Origin: Pestalotiopsis fici W106-1
Taxonomy: Eukaryota; Ascomycota; Sordariomycetes; Amphisphaeriales; Sporocadaceae
Length of the DNA: 64,000 bases
Direction of reading: 5' to 3'
Assembly (NCBI RefSeq): GCF_000516985.1
Contig: NW_006917091.1
Span: forward strand, 3,989,022-4,053,021
A model generated the notes under the pieces. It saw only the letters and a list, made by a program, of their open reading frames with translations. It made no database searches and was not told where the DNA came from. Positions 9,927-20,162 of the stretch are shown in pieces. Position 1 is the stretch's first letter. Every line of letters begins with the position of its first letter. A program made the translations under genes and the position numbers.

Positions 9927-11149
9927 ATGACGAACAATGATAAACTAGAGCCCATTACCATCAGCGATGTGCGAGAAATCGCAAAGAAGCGTTTGCCCCG
10001 TCAAGTTTGGGATTACTACACGACTGGGGCTGATGAAGAACGTACGGTCCGCAGAAATGAAGCAGCCTTCCAAGAGTATGCATCTATTGCACTTTCAATG
10101 CCCCGTATTGACCATCAAATAGGCTGTTGATTCGCCCCCGGGCTCTGCGCAATGTAAGCAATATCGATACCGCGACTACCATTTTCGGCAAACGTTATGA
10201 AATCCCCATTGCCATCGCCCCGAGTGCGTACCAAAAACTCGCGGGCGGTAATGGTGAGATTGACGTCGCACGTGCAACCTCTGAACTGGGAACCAATGTC
10301 ATCCTCTCCAGCAACGCAACTACGACACTCGAGGACGTTGCCCAGGCACTGTCGGGCCGGAGACCCGAGGATCCCGCGCCTTGGTTTCAGCTGTACTTTC
10401 TCAAGTCCAGGGACCTCACGGCTGGATTGGTGCAGAGGGCGGAACGGGCGGGCTACGAAGCCTTGGTGTTGACAGTCGACACGCCCATTCTCGGCAACCG
10501 ACTCCACGAGCGCAGAGAGCCGTTGCAGCTACCGCCAGGCGTGGCAATGGCGAACGCACCTGCGAGGAGGGCCGGGGCTATATCTAAAGCCGGCCTCCTG
10601 CTCAGAGCCAAAACAGCTGCTGAACATAGAGAATTAGCCAAGGAGCATGCCGACTCGCTGGTGGATAGCAGCCTCGACTGGGCGGAAGTTATTCCCTGGC
10701 TCCGCTCTCAGACCAAGATGAAAATCCTTTTGAAGGGCATCTTGACGGCGGAAGATGCAGAGCGGTCACTCGATGCAGGCGTGGATGGTATTATAGTCTC
10801 TAATCACGGCGGGCGTCAGCTTGACGGAGTTTCGTCAACCTTGGAAGCGCTTCCCGAAATTGTTGACGTAGTTCGGGGCAAAATCCCCGTAATATTAGAT
10901 GGAGGAATAAGTCGTGGTAGTGATGTGTTCAAGGCACTTGCCCTGGGCGCAGACTTGTGCTTGATTGGCCGAACGGCTCTATGGGGTCTTGCGTGGGATG
11001 GGCAGAAGGGCGTAGAAGGTGTTTTGCATATACTGGAGAGAGAACTCGCGAGAACAATGGCTCTTGCAGGTACGCCAAGCCTGGTGGATATATCGAGGAA
11101 CATGCTTGGACGGGCCAAGAGGGATGGATTCGGCATTGCCAAACTATAG
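9927..11149 (+). CDS. FMN-dependent alpha-hydroxy acid dehydrogenase (glycolate/lactate oxidase family)
   Basis: Oxidises an L-2-hydroxy acid using FMN. Two exons, 9927-10075 and 10123-11149, are separated by a 47-nt intron (GTATGC...AAATAG) and give 391 residues, the usual length for the soluble family without a cytochrome b5 domain. The ATG at 9927 is the only ATG start in frame. Family signatures: the N-terminal YYTTGADEERTVRRNEAAF block, QLYFLKSRD with the active-site Tyr, LLKGI (Lys near 254), SNHGGRQLDG with the catalytic His near 278 and the substrate-binding Arg, and the FMN-phosphate loop DGGISRGSDVFKALALGA. No mitochondrial presequence or PTS1 is seen (ends AKL-stop, a weak PTS1-like tripeptide). 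The exact substrate cannot be read from the sequence. Confidence 0.92.
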
Positions 11150-12170
11150 TCAGATGGGAAGCTAGTGTAAGATTCAAACCTTTGCAATGGAAAACAGTTC
11201 TTGTAATTGCGGCTCACTTTACATCATGGTCAAATAATGCTAGTTTGTGTTTCCTCTTGGCTCCGTCATAGGAGTCGAGATACGAGATGTGAAATGCCTT
11301 GTCTATTATTGTATCAGCTGTGATACTTTTCTTGTTTGCCAGTTTCGAAGTTAATTCGAAATGATGTCCTGGACTAATCCTCAGCCCAATGACAGATGGG
11401 GCTTGAAGTAGCAAATTGGAATGTTGTGGAAGCAACAGAAGCCAAGATGTCTAGCTCCAGCATTATAAAGGAGTCTAGACAAATCCTTGGCGGCTTGAAA
11501 AGGGCTGCCATCGGGACACCTCACAACCTTGCAAATAATGGGTCGTAATTCTATAGGATTCCTAACCTTGACGACCAGTTCTTTCCATGATGCATGTGAA
11601 GGTCTTCTTATACTCGAATCCGTATTGTACATGGTCATTATGAGTTCCATGCATGCAGCATTGTATGCATAACCTTGATACATACCCCATGAGATTTACA
11701 TATAGTAATAGACTCAAATTTGTGCCTAAAATGTTTGAAATTAAGATAATGCATATACTGCATCAAGGTCGAAGCTTGGAGACATTTCCTCCTTCCAATT
11801 CGCATGCAGGAGAGAAGCACTATTCACACGACTCGCATATCCACTGTTCCATATTGCGTACTACTATATTCTGCACTAGGCCAAAGGTGGCTTGGCATGC
11901 CCTCCGATAAGATAAAGCTATGCCGGGGATGACTTCACCTACATTCTTCTCGAACAAGCTGGAAAGTGCACTAAGAAACTGGTGGAAACCAGCTGCTCCG
12001 AGAGCATCCAGCCTCGAAGTACATCAACGACCGGCAGGTCTGAAACCTCTCTTTGTGTCTTTTTGTATTTCTACAGTTTACATCTTTCCAAAAGAAGAAA
12101 CCTCTTTTGAATCACTCACGTATTATCATTCTTTTTACACCATTTTCACTGGTATCAAACAACGCACGAT
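11150..12170. other. Intergenic region, promoter of HSP78
   Basis: About 1 kb between two plus-strand genes. It includes the 3' UTR of the dehydrogenase and the HSP78 promoter with a heat-shock element at 11946-11965. The small frames here have no support as genes. Confidence 0.55.
11946..11965 (+). promoter_or_regulatory. Gap-type heat-shock element upstream of HSP78
   Basis: The sequence contains TTC-tc-GAA followed by a five-base gap and a further GAA, matching the Hsf1 gap-type pattern nTTCnnGAAn(5)nGAAn. An extra overlapping TTC precedes it at 11944-11946. It lies about 205 bp upstream of the HSP78 ATG, a position consistent with heat induction of this chaperone. Binding is inferred from the motif only. 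Confidence 0.6.
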
Positions 12171-14561
12171 ATGCTATCTAGGAGGCAACTCCTCACATCG
12201 TCGCGGCGCGCCGCTGATGCCTCTCTTCAGAGCATTGCGCGGCGCTCTGCTCTACCCTCTACCTTTTCACGCGCGGCAGTTTTACACTCCACCAAGCTGC
12301 TCACACAAGCGACCTTACCAACAACACCGATACGGTCTTATGCTAATGGAAGACCACATCCTCCCGGCGGCACACATCGAATGAACCTTGGAGGCGAGCC
12401 AGAAAAGCCAGCACTCGAGGAATATGGCATTGATCTCACAGCCAAAGCAAAAGATGGAAAATTGGACCCGGTTATCGGCCGAGACGCAGAGATTCAACGA
12501 ACCATTCAAGTCCTGTCGCGGAGAACCAAGAACAACCCGGTGCTGATTGGAAATGCTGGTACGGGCAAAACCGCTGTTTTGGAAGGCCTGGCGCTACGTA
12601 TCGTCCGCGGCGACGTCCCAGAGAGCATCAAGAACAAGAGGGTGATATCTCTCGACCTTGGATCGCTTATAGCAGGTGCCAAATTTCGAGGCGACTTTGA
12701 AGAGCGACTCAAGAAGGTATTGAATGAGGTGCAAAAGTCCAATGGAGAAGTCATTCTCTTCATTGATGAGCTGCACACCCTTTTAGGCCTGGGCAAAGCA
12801 GAGGGATCTATTGACGCCTCAAATCTTCTCAAGCCGGCTTTGTCCAGAGGCGAACTCCAATGCTGTGGCGCTACGACATTAGCCGAGTACCGACTGATCG
12901 AGAAAGATGTCGCCCTGGCAAGACGTTTCCAACCTATCCTTGTCAACGAGCCCACAGTCGAGGACACTATTAGTATTCTCCGTGGAATCAAGGAGAAGTA
13001 TGAAGTTCACCATGGTGTTCGCATCACGGATGGTGCACTTGTGGCAGCTGCCACATACTCAAATCGATACATCACCGATCGCTTCCTGCCCGACAAGGCA
13101 ATCGACTTGATGGACGAGGCGGCTAGTTCGCTTCGGCTGCAGCAAGAAAGCAAACCCGAGGATATCATGCGCCTGGATCAAAAGATCATGACGATTCAGA
13201 TTGAGCTGGAAAGTTTGCGACAAGAGAAGGATATTGCTAGTCGAGAACGACGTGAAAAGTTGGAAGCAGATCTGAAGCAGTTGCAGGAGGAGGAGAAGAC
13301 GCTTACAGAGCGATGGGAGAAGGAGAAGGGAGAAATCGATGCGCTCAAGAAGATTCAAGAGGACCTTGACAAGGCGCGTGTCGAATTGGACCAAGCACAA
13401 CGGGAGGGCAACTTTGCGCGTGCATCCGAGCTGCGCTTTGGTGTTATCCCAAAACTCGAGGAACAGCTACCCAAGGAGGGCGAGGAGCCCACACCTGCTG
13501 AGGGCGCTGAGGGGACGTTGATCCATGATTCCGTAACGGCTGATGATATCGCCAACGTTGTCTCAAGGATTACCGGCATCCCTGTCACCAAGCTTACATC
13601 GGGACATATCGAAAAGCTCATCCACATGGAAGATGCTTTGAGACAGTCAGTCCGCGGCCAGGATGAGGCTCTCAAGGCAGTCGCAGATGCTGTTCGCATG
13701 CAAAGGGCAGGCTTGAGCGGTGACAACCGCCCCTTGGCCTCGTTCTTTTTCTTGGGACCAACAGGTGTCGGCAAGACGGAGCTGTGCAAGAAATTGGCCA
13801 ACTTCCTATTCTCCACCGAACAAGCTGTTGTACGATTCGATATGAGCGAGTTTCAGGAAAAGCACACCATCTCACGTCTGATTGGTGCGCCATCTGGCTA
13901 CGTTGGCTACGATGATGCAGGACAGCTCACTGAGGCTGTAAGGCGAAAGCCATATGCAGTCCTCCTTTTCGACGAATTTGAAAAGGCTCACCGAGATATC
14001 TCAGCCTTGCTTCTTCAGGTCTTGGACGAGGGATACCTGACCGATGCTCAAGGCCACAAAGTCGACTTCCGCAATACCATCATCGTGCTGACATCCAATC
14101 TCGGCGCCGATATTCTGGTCGGATCCAATTCGTCTGTGCCTTATCAAGAGGCTGAAGACGGATCTATCAGCCCTGAGGTGAAGAAGGCTGTTATGGATGT
14201 TGTGGCTGCGAACTATCCACCAGAATTCCTGAACCGCATTGACTCGTTCATTGTGTTCAAGCGACTTGCCATCGAGGCACTTCGCGACATTGTGGATATC
14301 CGGATCAAAGAGCTACAATCCCGCCTTGATGATCGACGCATCACGCTTCATGTCGACGGCAAGGTCAGAGACTGGCTTGCGGAGCGTGGTTACGACCCCA
14401 AGTTTGGTGCAAGGCCTCTCAACAGACTCATCACTACCGAGATCGGCAACGGCCTTGCAGACAAGATCATTCGGGGCGAGATCAAGCGTGGCGACAAAGC
14501 TAGTGTAAAGATAAAGGAGGACAATTCCGGTCTCGAGGTTTTCACCGAGGAAACTGCATAA
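12171..14561 (+). CDS. HSP78: Mitochondrial Hsp78 (ClpB-type disaggregase)
   Basis: AAA+ unfoldase that works with mitochondrial Hsp70 to dissolve protein aggregates in the matrix. Single exon, 796 residues, close to yeast Hsp78 (about 811). A basic, Ser/Ala-rich presequence occupies about residues 1-57. The Clp N-domain is missing, as is normal for Hsp78. The first AAA domain has Walker A GNAGTGKT near 127 and Walker [12 protein letters not shown]; a coiled-coil middle domain follows at about 335-450. The second AAA domain has GPTGVGKT near 529, [11 protein letters not shown] and the arginine-finger region PPEFLNRID, then the ClpB C-terminal domain ([10 protein letters not shown]). A heat-shock element lies upstream. 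Identification is secure. Confidence 0.97.
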   Translation: MLSRRQLLTSSRRAADASLQSIARRSALPSTFSRAAVLHSTKLLTQATLPTTPIRSYANGRPHPPGGTHRMNLGGEPEKPALEEYGIDLTAKAKDGKLDPVIGRDAEIQRTIQVLSRRTKNNPVLIGNAGTGKTAVLEGLALRIVRGDVPESIKNKRVISLDLGSLIAGAKFRGDFEERLKKVLNEVQKSNGEVILFIDELHTLLGLGKAEGSIDASNLLKPALSRGELQCCGATTLAEYRLIEKDVALARRFQPILVNEPTVEDTISILRGIKEKYEVHHGVRITDGALVAAATYSNRYITDRFLPDKAIDLMDEAASSLRLQQESKPEDIMRLDQKIMTIQIELESLRQEKDIASRERREKLEADLKQLQEEEKTLTERWEKEKGEIDALKKIQEDLDKARVELDQAQREGNFARASELRFGVIPKLEEQLPKEGEEPTPAEGAEGTLIHDSVTADDIANVVSRITGIPVTKLTSGHIEKLIHMEDALRQSVRGQDEALKAVADAVRMQRAGLSGDNRPLASFFFLGPTGVGKTELCKKLANFLFSTEQAVVRFDMSEFQEKHTISRLIGAPSGYVGYDDAGQLTEAVRRKPYAVLLFDEFEKAHRDISALLLQVLDEGYLTDAQGHKVDFRNTIIVLTSNLGADILVGSNSSVPYQEAEDGSISPEVKKAVMDVVAANYPPEFLNRIDSFIVFKRLAIEALRDIVDIRIKELQSRLDDRRITLHVDGKVRDWLAERGYDPKFGARPLNRLITTEIGNGLADKIIRGEIKRGDKASVKIKEDNSGLEVFTEETA

Positions 14562-15139
14562 ATAATGGTTCATGGCCGGCGTTCTTGGATACTTGTTTAT
14601 TTTGAGCATTGAAAGCATGGGTCAACATTGAAGGGCGCTGAGGATTTTTGCACGTCTGTATATATGAAAAGTATCATAAAGCATGAAGAAACGCCTCTCG
14701 ATTAATAATAAGAAAACTTATCTTACTCTTAACATCTTGAAATTAATGCTACCTTTTAATTCGTAGTCATCTTAAATATTTCGAGGACTTGGTCGATTTC
14801 ACACGGAAAAGTGGCAGATAACTTTGAAGGTGTCGAAAATACAAATGACCATCTTGAAATTTAAAAAGTAAAAAGTATATGAGCATGTTTGATCTACAAG
14901 TTGTTGTAAAGAATCACTTTATCATTATATTCTATACCTTGTTGTCTCATTCGGCAGCTGGCGTGCCTGACCCAAAGGCTCCAAAGCAAGAAAAGTACCC
15001 AGCTGCCGCCACTTGCCAATGACATCAGTCCAAGATAATTCATCTACACCTAGAGCTTGAGAACCTCACGGCAAATAAAGACTGCGAAAATCACCAACGG
15101 ACAACCGCCTTCCGCATCTTTCGACGCAAATCCTCCGAG
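14562..15139. other. AT-rich intergenic spacer
   Basis: Nearly 580 bp with a clearly AT-rich core at about 14640-14940, between HSP78 and ATP11 in tandem. It is probably the HSP78 3' UTR followed by the ATP11 promoter. No inverted-repeat termini or coding relics were seen. Confidence 0.5.
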
Positions 15140-16150
15140 ATGGCAGCCTACCGAGCTCCAGCACTGCGCGGTCTGCTCGGACGGTCGCTGCCGGGCCTGC
15201 GCAGCAGCGCGGCACCGCAGCGGCAGCAGAGACGCTGGGCGCAGGTACACGACGTGCGGTTCCTGGCCACGACGCAAGCCTCGCGCAACATTGCCGAAAA
15301 GTACAAGGACAAGCTGGACCGCAAAGCCAAGGAGGAAGGGCACACGGATGTGAGCTCGCTCAAGGCCGCCTACGCCGACAAGATCATCGAGCAGCGCACC
15401 AAGAACAAGATCTCGGTCCCGGGGCTCGACGCCCTGCTCGCCGACGAGGAGGCGCCCGCACGGCCACCCGTGGGAGAGACACAGCAGACATCAGAGAGCG
15501 CGGCGCCGGGCGCCGGCTCGCATCCGAACCCGCCAAAGCAGCCCGCGGCCGCCCGGCCGGCGTCGACAAAGTCGGGCATCAAGCCGCTGTCCGAGATCCT
15601 GGACATGGACAAGGCGCGGGAGCTGCCCGTCAAGGAGCTCGGGGCAGTGTGGCGGCTCCGGCACGCCTCGAGCGCCTCGTCGCTGTGCGCCGTGATCGAG
15701 GCGCCGACGTACCAGGCCCTGGAGCAGACGGCGCGGGCGCACCCAAACTTTGTGCTGCCCGTGCCGCGCGAGGGCGCCGGCGCCGAGATCCACTACCTGC
15801 AGTGGGTGTTTGACCGCGAGTCCCGCACCGCCACGGCCCTCTTCACCCAGCTTGCCGAGTACAAGGCGCGCGGCGAGTGGGCCCAGCCGCACACGAGCGT
15901 CACGCACTACTACGACGAAGGCGTCGCCGCCCGCCAGGGCGTCGTGCTCATGGCCGGTAATGTCGTCGACGGCCGCGGCGCCAATATCCAGGACGCTCAA
16001 TGGCTTGTCATGCTGATGCAGCGCTTCTACGGCCCCGAAGCCCTGGCTGGCGATGGCGCCAAGAGGAAACTGCTGGAGGACTTTGCCAGGGGTGCAAATG
16101 GCGGCTTTACTGTTGAGAAGTTGCTGGAGGAGAGTGAGAAGCTCGGCTGA
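15140..16150 (+). CDS. ATP11: Mitochondrial F1-ATPase assembly factor Atp11
   Basis: Chaperone that binds the F1 beta subunit during ATP synthase assembly in the mitochondrial matrix. Single exon of 336 residues, the usual size. The presequence is basic and rich in Ala/Arg (about 1-45). An N-terminal region with IAEKYKDKLDRKAKEEG and ADKIIEQRTKNK precedes a low-complexity Pro/Ala linker. The ATP11 domain starts at about 150 (IKPLSEILDMDKARELP) and includes WRLRHA and HYYDEGVAARQGVVLMAGNV. Codon third positions are markedly GC-rich compared with neighbours, creating long antisense frames that are not genes. Confidence 0.93.
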   Translation: MAAYRAPALRGLLGRSLPGLRSSAAPQRQQRRWAQVHDVRFLATTQASRNIAEKYKDKLDRKAKEEGHTDVSSLKAAYADKIIEQRTKNKISVPGLDALLADEEAPARPPVGETQQTSESAAPGAGSHPNPPKQPAAARPASTKSGIKPLSEILDMDKARELPVKELGAVWRLRHASSASSLCAVIEAPTYQALEQTARAHPNFVLPVPREGAGAEIHYLQWVFDRESRTATALFTQLAEYKARGEWAQPHTSVTHYYDEGVAARQGVVLMAGNVVDGRGANIQDAQWLVMLMQRFYGPEALAGDGAKRKLLEDFARGANGGFTVEKLLEESEKLG

Positions 16151-16474
16151 AAGTGCCAATAACCTCTCATCTGCACATATCCATAAAACATTGGATTGAA
16201 TATAGAATGTGTTGGTATTCAACACCCGGAGTCGATCGCCACCAAAAAGGCTTGTACAAGAGGCGCAAAACGGAATCAAGGGAACGGCGGATAAAGTTAA
16301 CATCGCATTGTTCGCCAGCTTGTAAGATTTAGGACTATCCTGGAAAGATGTAGGGGATATGTACGTTGTACCATGTGTAAATACTACAAAGAGCACCGCA
16401 GCCTCTGCGCGGCGCCAGTGGGTGCTGCTGGCGTTTTGAAATCCCAAAATATAGTAAAATACCCAAAGAACAAA
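16151..16474. other. Short 3' region between convergent genes
   Basis: About 320 bp separating the stops of ATP11 and the acyl-CoA ligase-like gene. It holds only 3' UTR sequence as far as I can tell. Confidence 0.55.
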
Positions 16475-18398
16475 CTACAACTTTGGTCCCTTGGCTTTCT
16501 CCTCAGCTTTGGCCTGCTCCTTGAGCACTCTACGCAAAAGCTTGCCGCTTGCGTTCTTTGGCACTTCATCAACGAATCGTACTCCACCGCGAAGTTGCTT
16601 GTGAGGAGCGACCTTTGAGGAGATCCAGTCGACAATCTCCTTGGCCTTTTCGTCTGTCCGCTCAATGCCGGGCCTAACCACAACGTAGGCGCGGGGGATT
16701 TCGGTAGCGCGCTCCTGATCGTAGACTGGAATCACACAAGAATCCGTAATGTCGGTATGTCCCAAAAGAACGCCCTCCAACTCGGCAGGTGGCACTTGGA
16801 AACCCTCTATAGACGCAGCCGCGTGGTTAGTATAACGACTCGAATATAATGTTTCGTGAACAGCAGGAAGCTTACTGTACTTGATAAGCTCCTTAAGACG
16901 GTCTGTAACAAAGAAGTTGCCCTTGTCATCCATGTAACCAATATCACCAGTCTTGAACCAGCCGTCGGCACTGAAAGTATCCTTGGCGAGCTCGGGTCGG
17001 TTGAGGTAGCCCGAAAAGACGTTGGGGCCTTTCAGCCAAATTTCGCCCTCCTGCAAGAAGAAAAAATCAGATTCGACCAATCCCCACAGAACATTATACC
17101 ACATATTCATTCACTTACCTCGCCTTGCTTGACATCGTTTCCTTCTAGATCGACAACGCGGCAAGTCATATTGGGAATGAGTTTGCCCACGGAGCCCTTG
17201 TATTTAGCCCATTCAAGGACTGTTTGGAGTAGCGCCACGGGCGATACTTCTGACAGACCATAACCTTGTTTCACGGGAATGGTCAGACGCTCCCAGACAC
17301 CATTAATGAGTTCATGCGTCAAGGGTGCTGCTCCCGAGTTGAGCCACTTTATGGTTGATAGGTCGTACTTGTCCACAATAGGATGCTTCGCGAGCCCGAG
17401 GACGATTGGGGGTGGAATGTAGGCAAACGTAATGCCATACTCTTGAACAAGCTTGCAGAACTTTTCCAATTCGAATTTTGCCAGCACAACAGCTTGGTAG
17501 CCGTCGTGCACTGCAGCGTGGAGAATATTCACGAGACCCTTAGGTTCCCTAGTGAGCATGACGATCCAACTGCAAGATGTCCGGCGTACTTACGTATACG
17601 TGGAAAAAGGGCAGGACAGCCAACTGCTTATCGCCCTGCCCGTCGAGACCGCCTGTGGGGTAGAGACCGCTCCGCGCTTCTACGGTTGTCGACTGAATAA
17701 CGTTGGCCACAATGTTGGAGTGCTTCAACATGACACCCTTGGGGAGTCCGGTCGTTCCCGAGGAGTACACCAGGAAGGAGAGGTCCTTTTGAGGGTCGAT
17801 CCTTGTCCGGGAGTGTGAAAACAACAAGCTCGTGTCCTGGAGGTCGGTGAAATGCTTAAACTTGCCCGCGTTATCCCTCTCGTCGCCCATGAGCAGGATG
17901 CGGTCCTCGGGCAGGCCAATCTGCTTGGCCGCCTCGAGCAACACGGGTAGCATGGGAACCTGCGTCACGACACCCTTGACGTTGGAGTCCTTGAGCTGAA
18001 AGGCGAGTTCCTTGACCGTGTAGGTCGGGTTGGCGGTCGAGCAGACACCACCGGCCCATAGGGCACCCCAGCAGACGGCGCCGTAGTCAATGTTATTGGG
18101 GGAGAAGATGCCAAGTACATCGCCCTTCTTGAAGCCCCATTGCGACTTCAGACCCTTTCCAAAGGCAACTGTGGCATCCTTGAGCTGGCCATAAGTATAT
18201 GATCGCTTTGTGTCTCCGTCAATGAAGAGTTCTGGCTATGGTGTGAGTGCTTTGACTTGTGCGTTATTATTTTCAGAGTAGAGGCTACCTACCTTTGTTG
18301 TTATCAATCTTTCTGCCCGCTTCCTTCTTCTCGAAAAGGAGCGACCATATATCCGTGTTTGGGATGAATACGTCGGTGTGGGGAGAGGAGATGACCAT
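16475..18398 (-). CDS. Acyl-CoA synthetase, 4-coumarate-CoA ligase-like
   Basis: ANL-superfamily enzyme that forms an acyl-AMP and then a CoA thioester from a carboxylic acid. Five exons (18293-18398, 17594-18231, 17119-17538, 16876-17050, 16475-16806) join in frame to 556 residues, a normal length. Key motifs are the P-loop SSGTTGLPKGV, LPFFHVYGLVN (split by an intron), [48 protein letters not shown] and the C-terminal KNASGKLLRR with the adenylation lysine. Intron 4 has a perfect TACTAAC branch site. The protein ends in Pro-Lys-Leu, a plausible PTS1, so peroxisomal location is likely. The acid substrate (fatty acid or phenylpropanoid) cannot be told. Confidence 0.92.
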
Positions 18399-20162
18399 GG
18401 TGGCGATGGCAGCGAGGGCACCACGATTGCAGGATTCGGATATGGGATTGTTTCACAAGACAGACAGAAATAGGAAACCGGAAGTTTGGAGTTTGGAGAT
18501 TTGGGGTATCTTTGGGGTAAAGAGACGTCAATGTGCTACAGCAACAACAATAACAAGCAGTGAGCGAGGTTGAAATGAGAGATTGAATAGCAAAGTGGAT
18601 TTGCCGAGGCGAGATATGGATTCCAGTCCTACATACGTCAACTCTGGCTGTGGGACTACCTACGAGACCTGCCTACAAGTTGCTGTGTACGGTCATTGGA
18701 ATATCAATCTAGTGGCCGCCTGTCCCCGTCTATTCCTCTAAAAGTACGGCCGCGATCGATGCCGATAGATACATCCATGCCCTAGCGCAACGACATACGC
18801 TAGAGGTTGGTCGTGGATCCCCTGACCGATTCCGCTGCTCCCACTTGCCCACCTCGCTCTCGGCGGCTTGGAATATCTGGGGTTCCTCATTGGTGTCCTG
18901 TCATCGTCTAGCATCCTAGGAAAGAAATGCAGGGGGTTGTTTTCCATTCACTAATGCCGGGACGTTTTCCTTGTGCTTTAACTTTTGGGCCGACTGTTTT
19001 TACATGCAGTACAATGATTCCAAGCAAAAATGACTCGCGTTTTATGGGATCCCCGTTGGTGTCCATCTAACCACTAACATAGCACGTATTGGAATGTTGT
19101 TCCCATTGCCCTAATACTAGCAGAACCGAGGTACGATACTGAAAACTATGGGGATATTGGAACTAAGTAGAAACGCCCCTACTAACGGTACCCCTAAAGT
19201 AGTAGCGCATCTCCGCGCCCAGGTGCCTGTCGTGCGGGGAATTGGGGCCAATCTCCCCCAACTCTTTCAGGCGGGTTAGCGGGTAACCGCGGGCCTATGT
19301 ATGTAGAGGGAGCATGGCATGGCTGAGCCACATGACCGTGTTACACGTACAGAGCATAACCTTGCGGTAAGCGATTGGTATCTAGGTAGAAAAGATGCAG
19401 CAAGTGATTCAATGCCTTGATAGCCACATTCAAATCCTTTTGTATGCTTACACTTGCCGCATCCGTGAAACGGCCCCATCATGCGCAAGAATACCTGGCT
19501 CCAGCTGCAGTCTCTTGACCGGACATCGGTCGGCCCCGCATTAGCACCATCTGTTGATGCAGCCGGCTCAACTATCTCAAAACCTTGTATACGCAGATTC
19601 GATCAAATAACTGTTCTGCACTAGGCTTGGATGTAACCGAGTAGTTTCCGGTCTGCGGAATGGAATCCGTCCGTCCGCTTATTCCGTGTTCATTCATTGG
19701 ACAAACTTGCCTATATATAGCCTTGGCAAACTTCTGGTCCATCATTCATATATAACCGGAACATGATTTGAGGGTGTCTACATAGGGATGCACTTGATAC
19801 TCTCATTTGTGTGGCAGCGCCGGGATTTCATCAGCAGGTCGTCATACACAGAGCACCATCGAGGTTATGGTTCGACATGGCCAGCTTGCAATTGCATAAT
19901 CTTCGCGTAGCTTAACCACATACTTCCCGCTGTAGAGGTAGAATGCTATTTTCCTTATTCGGAGAAGATCTGTGCTATTAATTATCTATATCCCAACTCC
20001 AAATCCAAATCTAAATGTGTACTTCTAATGCGTATATCCTTTTCCGTGTAGCCATCAGCATCGTCAGGTCGTTAAGCTCATACTCGTCTACCCAACGCCC
20101 ACTATGCCATGCCCAGAATGAAGAAAGAAAAATGCAGACCACGAACTCCACTAAGACTAATT
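18399..20162. other. Long intergenic region with an unexplained TATA-like box
   Basis: About 1.8 kb upstream of the ligase gene and downstream of the lipase gene. It contains a second copy of TTCCG-N5-CGGAA (19646-19660) and a TATATATA run at 19712-19719 with no convincing frame behind it. No tRNA or transposon remains were seen. Confidence 0.5.

Noticed and set aside
10076..10130. Apparent frame break in the FMN-dependent dehydrogenase
   Set aside because: A 47-nt intron with proper GT/AG ends restores the conserved family sequence, so this is not a pseudogene.
15491..16447. 318-residue minus-strand frame opposite ATP11
   Set aside because: Antisense shadow caused by strong GC3 bias in ATP11; composition is Arg/Ala/Gly-rich with no domain.
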